DNA of 15,263 nt from contig PMKA01000300.1 in assembly GCA_003157575.1 (NCBI GenBank), positions 1-15,263 on the forward strand, given 5' to 3'. Numbering within the stretch: the first letter of the stretch is position 1; each line of letters starts with the position of its first letter. A program made the translations under genes and the position numbers. This document shows positions 6,716 to 14,329 of this stretch, piece after piece. This DNA is from Opitutia bacterium. Lineage in GTDB: Bacteria; Verrucomicrobiota; Verrucomicrobiia; Opitutales; Opitutaceae. Under the pieces are notes generated by a model, which was given only the letters and a program-made list of their open reading frames with translations, had not been told where the DNA came from and ran no database searches.

Positions 6716-7425
6716 ATGCCCGCATCCTTCTCGCCGAAGACGACGCCAACATCCGCCTGGGCCTGGTGGCCACTCTGGAAAGCGAAGGTTATGGTGTCAC
6801 CGCCGCAAGCGACGGCGTGCAGGCGCTCCGGCTCTTCCCCCAGGAGAAATTCGAGCTCGTCCTGCTTGACGTCATGATGCCCGGGAAAAGCGGCTATGAT
6901 GTTTGCCGCGAGCTGCGCGCGCGAGGCGCGACCGTGCCGGTGTTGTTCCTCACCGCCAAGGGCGAGGAGATAGACAAGGTTGTCGGACTCAAGCTGGGCG
7001 GGGACGATTACGTGACGAAGCCCTTCGGCGTCCATGAACTGCTGGCCCGCGTTGAGGCGCTTTTACGGCGCTCGCGGCTGCAGGAACGGCCGGCCGGAAC
7101 CGGTGCGAAATTGCCGCCGGTCTTTCGCTTTGGAGCCGCGGAGATCGACCGCCGGAGGTTCACCGCGTCGGTGTCCGGCCGCGGCGAGGCGCCGCTGACG
7201 GCCCGCGAGCTGAAACTGCTGGAGGTGTTCGCCGCCCATCCGGGCGAGGTTCTGACGCGCGACGCGCTCCTGAACGCGGTGTGGGGCGTCGACTATTTCG
7301 GCACGACGCGGACCCTTGACCAGCACGTCGCGCAGCTTCGCAAGAAGGTGGAAGCCGATCCGGAGTCGCCCGTGGCAATAGTCACCGTTCACGGGATCGG
7401 GTACCGTCACGAAGAGCCGGGATAG
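6712..7425 (+). CDS. OmpR/PhoB-family response regulator
   Basis: A 237-residue two-domain regulator. The receiver domain (about 1-118) has the acidic pair D10-D11, phospho-acceptor D53 (LVLLDVMMPGKSGYD), T81 (LFLTAKG) and K103 (YVTKPFG), so all residues needed for phosphorylation are present. After a short linker, a winged-helix DNA-binding domain (about 135-235) shows LTARELKLLEVFAAHPGEVL, then WGVDYFGTTRTLDQHVAQLR and VTVHGIGYR, typical of OmpR/PhoB-type proteins. The ATG overlaps the kinase stop (ATGA), so translation is coupled and the pair is cognate. Proteins of this class bind direct repeats spaced 11 bp, as found at 3199-3242. That it controls its own operon through them is inference. 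It ends facing fur, with a 110-base convergent gap. Confidence 0.95.
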   Translation: MNARILLAEDDANIRLGLVATLESEGYGVTAASDGVQALRLFPQEKFELVLLDVMMPGKSGYDVCRELRARGATVPVLFLTAKGEEIDKVVGLKLGGDDYVTKPFGVHELLARVEALLRRSRLQERPAGTGAKLPPVFRFGAAEIDRRRFTASVSGRGEAPLTARELKLLEVFAAHPGEVLTRDALLNAVWGVDYFGTTRTLDQHVAQLRKKVEADPESPVAIVTVHGIGYRHEEPG

Positions 7426-7535
7426 GGCCGCCGACAGAGCTCCGGATTTCGCCTCAGATGGCGGAGGAAACTGCGGAAACCTCTCGCTTAATCCGGCGGA
7501 CTCCCTGCCTGGCGCCGCAGGATGGCAGACCCGCG

Positions 7536-8054
7536 TTATGGTGTGATCAGGGAAGAAAGCGGGCGCGTTGCAGACGCCTTCTTCTGACAGTCAGGACACA
7601 CGCCGAAGAATTCGACCAGATGGGTCACCTGTTCGTAACCGCGCTCGCACAGTATCCGTTCGGTATTCTCGGTGAACGAGGCGTCGATGCGCTCCACCTT
7701 CCCGCAGGTCTTGCAGACAATGTGGTGGTGCCGGGAATCGTTCAGATTGATCTCGTACAGCCCGGTGCCGTTGTGGAAAAAGCAGCGCCGCACGAGCCCA
7801 AGCTCAGTGAAGACCGCCAAACAACGATAAATCGTAACCAAGTCGCAAGCGTCATCCGCCAGATCCTGATGGAGCTGTTCAATGCTCACCGGATTGTCTC
7901 GCCGGATCAGGGCTTCGATGATCGCGATCCGGGGACGCGTGATGCGCAGCCCCGCCGATTTCAGCCGCGCGCACGCCGTATCAAGCGGCTTTCCAGTGCG
8001 GGTGAAATTGCTGACATCCCCCAGCGGATGATTCGAAGGCGAAGATGCGATCAT
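7536..8054 (-). CDS. fur: Fur-family metal-dependent transcriptional regulator
   Basis: A 172-residue protein with the Fur fold. The winged helix comes first (about residues 24-100, with AGLRITRPRIAIIEAL and DLVTIYRCLAVFTELGLVRR), then the dimerisation and metal domain. It contains the His cluster RHHHIVCKTCGK (H109-H111, C114, C117) and a second pair C153-P-D-C156, giving the four-cysteine structural zinc site. Such proteins repress iron, zinc or peroxide-response genes when metal-loaded, and Fur, Zur and PerR cannot be separated safely from this reading. About 20 N-terminal residues before the fold (IASSPSNHPLGDVSNF...) make it longer than E. coli Fur (148). ATG 8054 is preceded by AGGGTGG at a suitable distance. 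It diverges from the gene at 8325 with a 270-base gap, in which I could not recognise a Fur box. Confidence 0.93.
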   Translation of the reverse strand: MIASSPSNHPLGDVSNFTRTGKPLDTACARLKSAGLRITRPRIAIIEALIRRDNPVSIEQLHQDLADDACDLVTIYRCLAVFTELGLVRRCFFHNGTGLYEINLNDSRHHHIVCKTCGKVERIDASFTENTERILCERGYEQVTHLVEFFGVCPDCQKKASATRPLSSLITP

Positions 8055-8299
8055 TTGCCGCCACCCTAAGGAACCTGTCGTTTCTCTGCGAGCACGATGT
8101 GCAAACGATGGCGATTTTCCCGCGCATCGCTCTTCGGAGGGCCGGCCCCTTGGAACTTAAGTCGACATCTGCCAGATTCTTGGAAGCCTGTCCGCAAGAA
8201 GGCGGGGCATTCATGAAAAAAAGCTGGCGTTTGCGCGAAGGACACGCCAAGAGCCGGTGCAAGGCTGCCGGGTTGATTTTCAACACATGCAAAGAACCG

Positions 8300-8312
8300 G
8301 TGACGCTGTCAC
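8300..8312. promoter_or_regulatory. Small inverted repeat GTGAC-GCT-GTCAC before the Minf_1886-family gene
   Basis: Arms GTGAC (8300-8304) and GTCAC (8308-8312) are perfect complements around GCT and end 12 bases before the first ATG at 8325. The position, in place of a Shine-Dalgarno, suggests an operator or a small leader hairpin. Chance occurrence is quite possible for five-base arms. Confidence 0.25.
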
Positions 8313-8324
8313 TTTTCCGATACC

Positions 8325-8765
8325 ATGATGCAAGACCTCGATTTCACTGAGATAGTGGATTTGATCTGCAAGGAGGACAACCGTTACGACAAAAAGGCCT
8401 ATACCTTTGTCCGCCTGGGTCTCGATCAGACTGTGAAGAGCGTCAAGAAGAGCGATCCGGCGCGCACACAGCAATCGCAACACGTGTCCGGCCGCGAACT
8501 TCTGGAAGGATTGCGCGTTTATGCGCTCGATCAGTTTGGCCCGCTCGCCAAGACCGTGCTCGAATCCTGGGGTGTGCACCGGTGCTCCGATTTTGGCGAG
8601 ATCGTCTTTAACCTCATCGAATACCGGGTCTTCAGCAAGACCGAGAGCGATCGGCGCGAGGATTTTGCCGACATCTATGATTTCGAGGAGGCTTTCGTGA
8701 AGCCGTTCCGTCCGGCGGACAAACCGCGGCCCGGCACCTCGACAAAAGCCGTGGAATCTGCGTGA
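8325..8765 (+). CDS. Conserved Verrucomicrobia/Planctomycetes hypothetical protein, Minf_1886 family
   Basis: A 146-residue soluble protein without signal peptide or membrane helix. The pattern near the N-terminus (DFTEIVDLICKEDNRYDKKAY with FVRLGLDQTVKS), the central HVSGRELLEGLRVYALDQFG with KTVLESWGV, and FGEIVFNLIEYRVFSKTESD followed by DFADIYDFEEAF match my memory of the Minf_1886 family (TIGR04138), restricted to Verrucomicrobia and Planctomycetes. Function is unknown. The C-terminal 20 residues (RPADKPRPGTSTKAVESA) look disordered. Two ATG codons stand side by side at 8325 and 8328, neither with a visible Shine-Dalgarno. The M16 protease gene starts 15 bases after its stop, so they are likely co-transcribed. 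A functional link between the two is only suggested by this. Confidence 0.85.
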   Translation: MMQDLDFTEIVDLICKEDNRYDKKAYTFVRLGLDQTVKSVKKSDPARTQQSQHVSGRELLEGLRVYALDQFGPLAKTVLESWGVHRCSDFGEIVFNLIEYRVFSKTESDRREDFADIYDFEEAFVKPFRPADKPRPGTSTKAVESA

Positions 8766-8780
8766 AGGTCTGGCATTTTC

Positions 8781-11339
8781 ATGCATTCATCCGAAGCCGA
8801 CTGTTCGCTGCTCGATCGTTTTTGGAGCGTCCCACCGGAACGCCTGATCCTGTCCAATGGCGCCACCGTGTTGCTCCAGCGCGACTGTTCCGCTCCCGTC
8901 GCGTCGGTCCAGGTTTGGGTAAAGACCGGGAGCATTCACGAGGGAGGCCGGTGCGGCGCCGGCCTGTCGCATTTTGTGGAGCACATGCTGTTCAAGGGCA
9001 CGGCACGGCGAGCGGGTCGCGAACTGTCGATGACGATTCAGGCGCACGGGGGGCAGATCAACGCGTACACGACGTTTGACCGCACGGTCTATTATGTGGA
9101 TCTGCCTGCGGAGCACACTGCGGTAGCGATCGACATCCTGGCGGACGCCGTTCTGCACTCCACGTTTCCCGCCGACGAAGTGGCGAAGGAGCGCGAGGTC
9201 ATCCTGCGCGAGATTGACATGGGGCAGGATGATCCGGATCACCGTCTGGGCGAGGCCCTGTTTGCCACAGCGTTTCGGGAGCACGGCTACCGTCATCCCA
9301 TCATCGGCCACCGGGAGCTGTTCTCCGCCGTCACGCGCGACGACCTCCTGGCCTACCACCGGGCGCGTTACGCGCCAGAGAACCTTGTTGTCGTCGTGGC
9401 AGGCGCGTTCGACCCTGCGGCCACGCGGGCGGCGATCGATGCGCATTTCGGAGCGTCCCCTCGGGCTTCGCTTGCGCCGGTCCTGCTTCCCGGCGAGCCG
9501 CAGCAGCTGGCCCGGCGCACCCGCCACCTGTTTGAGGACGTTCAGCTCAGCCATGTTGAATTTGGCTGGCAGATTCCCGGGCTCGCGCACCCCGATGCGC
9601 CGGCCCTCGACGTGCTGGCGGCCGTCCTGGGGGGCGGCGACAGTTCGGTCTTGTGGCAGGCCATTCGCGAAAAGGCGCATCTTGTGCACGACATCGATGT
9701 GCATGCCTGGAATCCCGGCACTGCCGGGCTGTTCCTGATCTCGCTGACGTGCGATGCCGCCAAACGCGAGGCGGCATGCGCTGCGGTCGAGTGCGAACTT
9801 CTGCGGCGCGCAAAAACCGGTTTTTCCGCCCGCCTGATCGCCAAGGCGGTTCGGCAGGCGGTGGTTGGAGAGATCAATACGCGCAAGACCATGTCGGGTC
9901 AGGCTTCGCGTCTGGGTGTCGCCGAGGTGGTTGTGGGCGACCTCGGCTATTGTCGCACCTATTTCGAGCGCCTTCGCTTGCTCGTGCCCGCAGATCTGCG
10001 CCGCGTCCTGCGCACCCATCTGGTCCCCGAGCGGCTCACCGTCGTCTCGATGAATCCGGCGGGGGCAAAACCTGCGGAATCGCCCGCGGAGGCGCCCGGG
10101 AGCGGAGCAGGTTCCGACGGCTTTAAAGTGGTCGTTCTGCCCAATGGAGCCCGGCTGGTGTTCCAGCCCGACCACCATCTGCCCAATCTTCATCTGCGAC
10201 TCCTCTTTCTCGGGGGGCCGGTCCACGAGGCAGCCGGCGCCCGCGGCGCGACGGAATTGCTGGCGACGTTGCTGACAAAGGACACCAGGCGGCGTTCAGC
10301 CGCCGCTGTCGCCCGGGCCATCGAGGAAGTGGGCGGCTCGTTCTATCCCTTCGCCGGAAACAACAGTTTCGGCCTCGCTGTCGAGGTTTTGCCCGCGGAT
10401 CTTTCCCTCGCGCTCGAACTGTTGTCCGACGGCGCGCTTTCGCCCACTTTCAGGAAGAGCACCTTTGCGGTCGAGCGGGACGCCCAGCTCGCCAGCCTTC
10501 AGGAGGATGCCGATGACGTGGTCACGTTCGCGCAAAAGCGGCTGCGCAGCCTGTTCTTCGGCGCGCATCCGTTCTCAATCGACGCCCATGGCGACGAGGC
10601 GAGCCTGAAAGCCCTCGTTCCGGCGGATCTTGCTGCGCTCCATCGGCGTCTTGTTGTGGCCGGGAATGTGGTGCTCGCAGTTACGGGGGACTTCGATCCC
10701 CGGTTGATCGGACCCCGCTTGCACCGGTTTCTCGCGAGCCTGCCGGCCGGGAAGCCTCCCTCGGCGGACGGCGTCTTCAACGGATCGGCCGGGGTCGGCG
10801 ACTTCGTGGAAACGCAGCCGCGCCAGCAGGCGGTTGTGATGCAGGCATTCCCCGGCCCGGGATTGCTGGCGGGCGACTATTATGTCAGCGAGGTGGCCGA
10901 CGAGCTTTTCAGCGGAATGTCCTCCCGGCTGTTCGAACGCGTTCGCGAAGAGAAAGGCCTGGCCTACTTCGTGCGCTCGATCCGCGTGGTGGGGCTGCAC
11001 ACTGCTATGTTCTATTTTATGGCCGGAACCGAACCCCGGCATGCCGCGGAGGTCCTGGCCGAGATCGAGGCGGAGATTGCCCGCGTATCGCGGGGCGGGG
11101 TCGAGGAAGGGGAGCTGGAGCGCTGCCGGACGAGGTTGAAGGCCGCCCGTTGGATGAGTCTCCAGACCAACGCAGCCCGGGCGATGCAGGCGGGGCTCAA
11201 CGTTCTGTACGGATTGCCGGTCGAAGACTGGAAGAACTACGGCGCGCATATCGACGCCGTGGATGTCGCGGCCTTGCAGCGTTTCGCGCAGAGCTGCTTC
11301 CAGCCCGCGCGGCGCACTCAGCTCATCGTCCGGCCCTAG
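8781..11339 (+). CDS. M16 (pitrilysin/insulinase) family zinc protease, fused two-half form
   Basis: An 852-residue protein made of two M16 halves in one chain. The N-terminal half carries the inverted zinc motif H64-F-V-E67-H68 (HFVEHMLFKGT) and the third ligand E144 in REVILREIDMGQDDP, 76 residues after H68 as in the family, so it should be an active metallopeptidase. The second half (from about residue 450) has the same fold pattern, but where HxxEH should be it reads GATELLATLLTKDT, so it lacks zinc ligands. It keeps SSRLFERVREEKGLAYFVRS, the Arg/Tyr segment that helps bind substrate in the partner half. The two halves should close as a clamshell on unfolded peptides. No signal peptide is visible, so it probably acts in the cytoplasm. 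It follows the Minf_1886-family gene by 15 bases. The ATG has only a weak AAGG upstream. Confidence 0.93.
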   Translation: MHSSEADCSLLDRFWSVPPERLILSNGATVLLQRDCSAPVASVQVWVKTGSIHEGGRCGAGLSHFVEHMLFKGTARRAGRELSMTIQAHGGQINAYTTFDRTVYYVDLPAEHTAVAIDILADAVLHSTFPADEVAKEREVILREIDMGQDDPDHRLGEALFATAFREHGYRHPIIGHRELFSAVTRDDLLAYHRARYAPENLVVVVAGAFDPAATRAAIDAHFGASPRASLAPVLLPGEPQQLARRTRHLFEDVQLSHVEFGWQIPGLAHPDAPALDVLAAVLGGGDSSVLWQAIREKAHLVHDIDVHAWNPGTAGLFLISLTCDAAKREAACAAVECELLRRAKTGFSARLIAKAVRQAVVGEINTRKTMSGQASRLGVAEVVVGDLGYCRTYFERLRLLVPADLRRVLRTHLVPERLTVVSMNPAGAKPAESPAEAPGSGAGSDGFKVVVLPNGARLVFQPDHHLPNLHLRLLFLGGPVHEAAGARGATELLATLLTKDTRRRSAAAVARAIEEVGGSFYPFAGNNSFGLAVEVLPADLSLALELLSDGALSPTFRKSTFAVERDAQLASLQEDADDVVTFAQKRLRSLFFGAHPFSIDAHGDEASLKALVPADLAALHRRLVVAGNVVLAVTGDFDPRLIGPRLHRFLASLPAGKPPSADGVFNGSAGVGDFVETQPRQQAVVMQAFPGPGLLAGDYYVSEVADELFSGMSSRLFERVREEKGLAYFVRSIRVVGLHTAMFYFMAGTEPRHAAEVLAEIEAEIARVSRGGVEEGELERCRTRLKAARWMSLQTNAARAMQAGLNVLYGLPVEDWKNYGAHIDAVDVAALQRFAQSCFQPARRTQLIVRP

Positions 11340-11409
11340 CAGCATGGAGCGCGAAGCCCGACAGGCTCCTGCGTGACGGACCGCCGGATTGACCAAATCC
11401 GCCAGATTC

Positions 11410-11438
11410 AAAAAAAGCCCGCGGCGGTTGCCGCGGGC
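11410..11438 (-). terminator. Rho-independent terminator of rpmB
   Basis: On the minus strand GCCCGCGGC (complement of 11430-11438) and GCCGCGGGC (complement of 11417-11425) form a perfect 9-bp stem with a 4-base loop, followed by seven T (complement of 11410-11416). It begins 27 bases after the rpmB stop. The plus strand has no T-run after the stem, so it is not an efficient terminator for the M16 gene. Confidence 0.93.
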
Positions 11439-11465
11439 AAAGGGACGAACGGACGCGTCCGTTCT

Positions 11466-11696
11466 TCAGACTTTTTCAATCAAACCGGCCTTCATGGCCT
11501 TCACAGAGACCCAGACCCGCTTCGTGCCGCCTTCGGCGAGCTTGATGCGAATCCGCTGAAGATTGGGCCGGAACTTGCGGGGCGTGATGCTCGTCACGTG
11601 TGTGCCGATGCCGCCGCTTTTCTTGCTCTGGCCCTTGCGGTTGATGATGCTGCCGATTGACGGCTTTCTGCCGGTGACGTAACAAACTCGTGCCAT
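11466..11696 (-). CDS. rpmB: 50S ribosomal protein L28
   Basis: A 76-residue basic protein, the usual size for bacterial L28, a component of the large ribosomal subunit. It begins MARVCYVTGRKPSIGS, matching the L28 N-terminus (xCxVTGKxPxxG). The middle is THVTSITPRKFRPNLQRIRI, where the family has 'T.R.F.PNLq...v', and it ends WVSVKAMKAGLIEKV. Only one cysteine (C5) is present in the N-terminal motif, so this is the form without a CxxC zinc site. ATG 11696 gives the family length. The same frame is open further upstream but is not conserved. No Shine-Dalgarno is visible. It lies 122 bases downstream of proA on the same strand and ends in its own terminator. rpmG is not adjacent, although it often is in other bacteria. 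Confidence 0.96.
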   Translation of the reverse strand: MARVCYVTGRKPSIGSIINRKGQSKKSGGIGTHVTSITPRKFRPNLQRIRIKLAEGGTKRVWVSVKAMKAGLIEKV

Positions 11697-11764
11697 GGTG
11701 TTTTCGTGGTGAAGGGGTCGGAGTAAAGGCCCGTCTCCCGGAGAAGCAAGGGAAAACGCCGTGA

Positions 11765-11781
11765 GCGCACAATTGGTGCGC
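11765..11781. repeat. Inverted repeat GCGCAC-N5-GTGCGC between proA and rpmB
   Basis: A perfect 6-bp stem with a 5-base loop (AATTG) lies 37 bases after the proA stop and 68 bases before the rpmB start. It could be a weak end-of-message hairpin for proA or an operator of rpmB. No U-tract follows on the minus strand, only TCACGGCGTTTTCCC. Confidence 0.4.
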
Positions 11782-11818
11782 ATCCCCCGGCTTTGAACGA
11801 TGCAGGCTGGGAAGTCTG

Positions 11819-13093
11819 CTATCCGCGCACCTGGCCCGTCCCGGTGATGATGTATTTGTAGGAGCAAAGCTCCCTCAGGCCCATCGGGCCGCGAGCATGC
11901 AGGCGGTCCGTGCTGATGCCGATCTCGGCGCCAAGGCCGAACTCAAAACCGTCGTTGAAGCGCGTGCTTGCGTTCCAGAAAACCGTGGCGCTGTCCACTC
12001 CGGCGAAGAAGCGCTGCGCCGCCGCAGCATCCCGGGTGACGATCGCGTCGCTGTGGGCCGAGCTGTCGCGATTGATCGTCGCAATGGCCTCCTCAAGCGA
12101 GGAGACGATGCGCACAGCCATGATCAGTGCGAGGAACTCCGACTTGAAATCGTCCGCGGCGGCGGCGCGGTGGGCCACGCCGTGCTGTTGCAGGATCGCG
12201 GCGCTTGCGGCGTCGCAGCGCAACTCGACCTTCCGCGCGAGGAGCGCGCCGGCGAGGCGGGGAAGGAGGATCGCGGCGACATCGGCGTGCACGAGCAGCT
12301 GTTCGGCGGCGTTGCACACGCCGGGCCGCTGCACCTTCGCGTTGACAAGGATGCGCTCGGCCATGGCGGGGTCGGCCTCCTTGTCGACGTAGACAAAGCA
12401 CACGCCCTTGAAATGCTTGATGACGGGGATGGTGGAGTTTTCGGTCACGAACCGGATGAGGCTTTCGCCCCCGCGCGGGATGATGCAGTGGATCAGCGAG
12501 TCGAGCTTGAGCAACGTGGTGAGCGCGGCGCGGTCGGTGGTGGGGATGAGCTGCACCGCATCCGCCGGTAGGCCGGCCTTGGCGAGCGCCTCGGACACCA
12601 GTGCGGCCAGGGCCTGGTTCGTGTGGAAGATCTCCTTCCCTCCGCGGAGGATTGCGGCGTTGCCGGACTTCAGGCAGAGCACCGCGCAATCGACGGTCAC
12701 GTTCGGCCGCGCCTCGTAGATGATGCCGATCACGCCGATGGGCACGCGGATGCGGCGGATGTCGAGCCCGTTGGGACGCACCGTGCGCTCCAGTTCCTCG
12801 CCGACGGGGTCGGGAAGCGCCGCGACCTGGCGGACACCCTCGGCGATCTGCGCGATGCGTTTGGGATCGAGCGTCAGGCGGTCGATCTGGGCGGCGCTCA
12901 AGCCGTTTTCCCTCGCAGCGGCGAGGTCCCTGGCGTTGGCGGCAAGCAGCGCCTCTGTCGACGCAGGCAGCAACTCCGCCAGGCGTGCAAGCGCGGAGTC
13001 TTTCTGTTCAGTCGACGCCGTGGCCAGCACGAGCGACGCGGCGCGCGCCTGGCGGGCGATGTCGGTGACGAGTTGGACGAGATCGGCGGACAT
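11819..13093 (-). CDS. proA: Gamma-glutamyl phosphate reductase (glutamate-5-semialdehyde dehydrogenase)
   Basis: A 424-residue enzyme that reduces gamma-glutamyl phosphate with NADPH to glutamate semialdehyde, the second step of proline synthesis in the cytoplasm. The family is evident throughout: [19 protein letters not shown] near the N-terminus, [62 protein letters not shown], and the catalytic cysteine C260 in [15 protein letters not shown]. It ends [34 protein letters not shown], the ProA C-terminal signature. ATG 13093 gives a length near E. coli ProA (417). The frame stays open for another 303 codons upstream because of high GC, but that part is antisense to menA and not homologous. 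proB is not adjacent, which departs from the common proBA operon. A 93-base divergent promoter region separates it from menA. Confidence 0.97.
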   Translation of the reverse strand: MSADLVQLVTDIARQARAASLVLATASTEQKDSALARLAELLPASTEALLAANARDLAAARENGLSAAQIDRLTLDPKRIAQIAEGVRQVAALPDPVGEELERTVRPNGLDIRRIRVPIGVIGIIYEARPNVTVDCAVLCLKSGNAAILRGGKEIFHTNQALAALVSEALAKAGLPADAVQLIPTTDRAALTTLLKLDSLIHCIIPRGGESLIRFVTENSTIPVIKHFKGVCFVYVDKEADPAMAERILVNAKVQRPGVCNAAEQLLVHADVAAILLPRLAGALLARKVELRCDAASAAILQQHGVAHRAAAADDFKSEFLALIMAVRIVSSLEEAIATINRDSSAHSDAIVTRDAAAAQRFFAGVDSATVFWNASTRFNDGFEFGLGAEIGISTDRLHARGPMGLRELCSYKYIITGTGQVRG

Positions 13094-13186
13094 TTGCAGA
13101 GAATAGCCGCAAAAAGCCGCGGGAAGCGCAAAAGAAATCTCGATTCCTCCATTTCGCCATTGAAGCGCTAGGACACCCATCGCCAA

Positions 13187-14116
13187 ATGGCGCCGATGCA
13201 TCCCCGGACGTCCTTCGAACGAACCGAAGAGAGCCGCTGTAAGACATGGCTGGCGGCCACGCGGCCGCGGACGCTTCCGGCGGCCATTTCGCCGGTGCTC
13301 GTCGGGTCGGCGCTGGCGTGGAGGGCCGGGGCGTTCAACGCGCCGGCGGCGCTCCTTTGCCTGGCTTTTGCGCTTCTCGTGCAGATCGGGGCGAATTTTG
13401 CCAACGACTACTATGATCACGTCCATGGCGCCGACACCCGGGAGCGGATCGGCCCGGTCCGGGCGGTGGCGGCGGGTCTGGTGACGCCGGGAGCGATGAG
13501 GCGGGCGATGGGCCTGGTGTTCGGCCTGGCCTTCTGCACCGGCATGGGGCTCGTAGCCTGGGGCGGCTGGTGGCTGGTGGCGGTCGGCGTTGCGAGCATC
13601 GCGGGGGCGATCGCGTACACGGGCGGTCCGTATCCACTCGGCTACCACGGGCTCGGGGATGTCTTCGTCTTCGTCTTCTTCGGCCTGGTTGCGGTCTGCG
13701 TCACGTTCTTCGTCCAGGCGGGATGCGTCACTGCATCCTCGCTGCTGGCGGGCGCGGCGGTGGGAGCTCTGGCAACCAATATTTTGCTGGTGAACAATTA
13801 TCGGGATGCCGGCACGGATGCGAAGGCCGGCAAGCGGACGCTTGTGGTGCGCTTCGGCCTGCGTTGCGCGCGCGTCCAGTTTGGCGCGGCGCATGCCGTC
13901 GCAGCAGCGGTCCCGCTTGCATTTGCGGCGCTTGGCCTGCTTGGCCCGGGCGTGGCACTGGCCGTGGCGGCGGCGGCGGCGGTGTCGGGATTCGTTCTGC
14001 ACCGCGGGCTGCGCGCGGCGGCGGGGCCGGCGGAATGCATCGGGCTGCTTGGCAGGAGCAGTGGTTATCTCAGCGCCTACGCGATCGTGTTGTCAGGGGC
14101 GATCGTGGCGGGGTAG
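13187..14116 (+). CDS. menA: 1,4-dihydroxy-2-naphthoate polyprenyltransferase
   Basis: A 309-residue UbiA-superfamily membrane enzyme, the length of E. coli MenA (308). It attaches a polyprenyl chain to dihydroxynaphthoate in the inner membrane to make demethylmenaquinone. The first aspartate-rich motif is N73[10 protein letters not shown]83 and the second is N203[16 protein letters not shown], both of which bind the diphosphate through magnesium. [20 protein letters not shown] near the N-terminus and [24 protein letters not shown] between the motifs are also characteristic. The remaining stretches form about eight hydrophobic helices, Ala/Gly/Val-rich at the C-terminus. The NDYYD..xGxD form favours MenA over UbiA. 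The start could be ATG 13187 or 13196, and neither has a clear Shine-Dalgarno. No other men gene is in the window, so it is a stand-alone gene, divergent from proA. Confidence 0.93.
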   Translation: MAPMHPRTSFERTEESRCKTWLAATRPRTLPAAISPVLVGSALAWRAGAFNAPAALLCLAFALLVQIGANFANDYYDHVHGADTRERIGPVRAVAAGLVTPGAMRRAMGLVFGLAFCTGMGLVAWGGWWLVAVGVASIAGAIAYTGGPYPLGYHGLGDVFVFVFFGLVAVCVTFFVQAGCVTASSLLAGAAVGALATNILLVNNYRDAGTDAKAGKRTLVVRFGLRCARVQFGAAHAVAAAVPLAFAALGLLGPGVALAVAAAAAVSGFVLHRGLRAAAGPAECIGLLGRSSGYLSAYAIVLSGAIVAG

Positions 14117-14235
14117 GGAGCGATTCAACCTGGGATGTAAACGTGTAGCTGCGAGCGTGAGCGAGTGGATGAGCTTGTCGACGGGCGAGGTCGATGGGCC
14201 CACGCCCGCGGCCACACATTGACAGATTCGCTCCC
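14116..14235. repeat. Structured, repeat-like intergenic element with inverted ends
   Basis: The interval after menA begins with GGGAGCGA (14116-14123) and ends with its exact reverse complement TCGCTCCC (14228-14235). Between them are internally repetitive motifs (CGAGCGTGAGCGAG; GTCGAC and GGTCGA) and nested complementary pairs (GTGG...CCAC, GGGC...GCCC). No protein is recognisable. It could be a folded 3' region of the menA transcript or one copy of a dispersed intergenic repeat. Confidence 0.4.
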
Positions 14236-14269
14236 GGCTGCGAGCTGCGTTCCGCCGGGAATTTGAGGC

Positions 14270-14298
14270 AAAAAAAGCCCCGGGGCGAACCCCGGGGC
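14270..14298 (-). terminator. Rho-independent terminator of the Pal-like lipoprotein gene
   Basis: On the minus strand a perfect 9-bp stem of GCCCCGGGG and CCCCGGGGC with a 4-base TTCG loop is followed by seven T (complement of 14270-14276). It lies 31 bases after the stop of the lipoprotein gene at 14330. Its design (9-bp GC stem, tetraloop, seven T) is the same as that of the rpmB terminator. Confidence 0.93.
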
Positions 14299-14329
14299 GT
14301 TTCGAAAATATACGTCGGTCGCTGGCGGG

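Noticed and set aside
7458..8069. 203-codon plus-strand frame
   Set aside because: Antisense to fur. The Fur metal ligands on the minus strand decide the true frame.
8045..8350. Plus-strand frame of about 100 codons in the fur divergent region, with an internal MKK start
   Set aside because: It overlaps the start of the Minf_1886-family gene in another frame, shows no domain, signal peptide or clear ribosome-binding site, and is best seen as non-coding.
8787..10226. 479-codon open frame on the minus strand
   Set aside because: Antisense to the M16 protease, with no family features.
11340..11409. Terminator for the M16 gene on the plus strand (GGAGC...GCTCC near 11346)
   Set aside because: The stem is only five bases and no T-run follows, which is too weak to call.
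13094..14002. In-frame N-terminal extension of proA by about 300 codons
   Set aside because: It runs antisense to menA, is Arg/Pro-rich and is not part of any ProA. The family start is at 13093.
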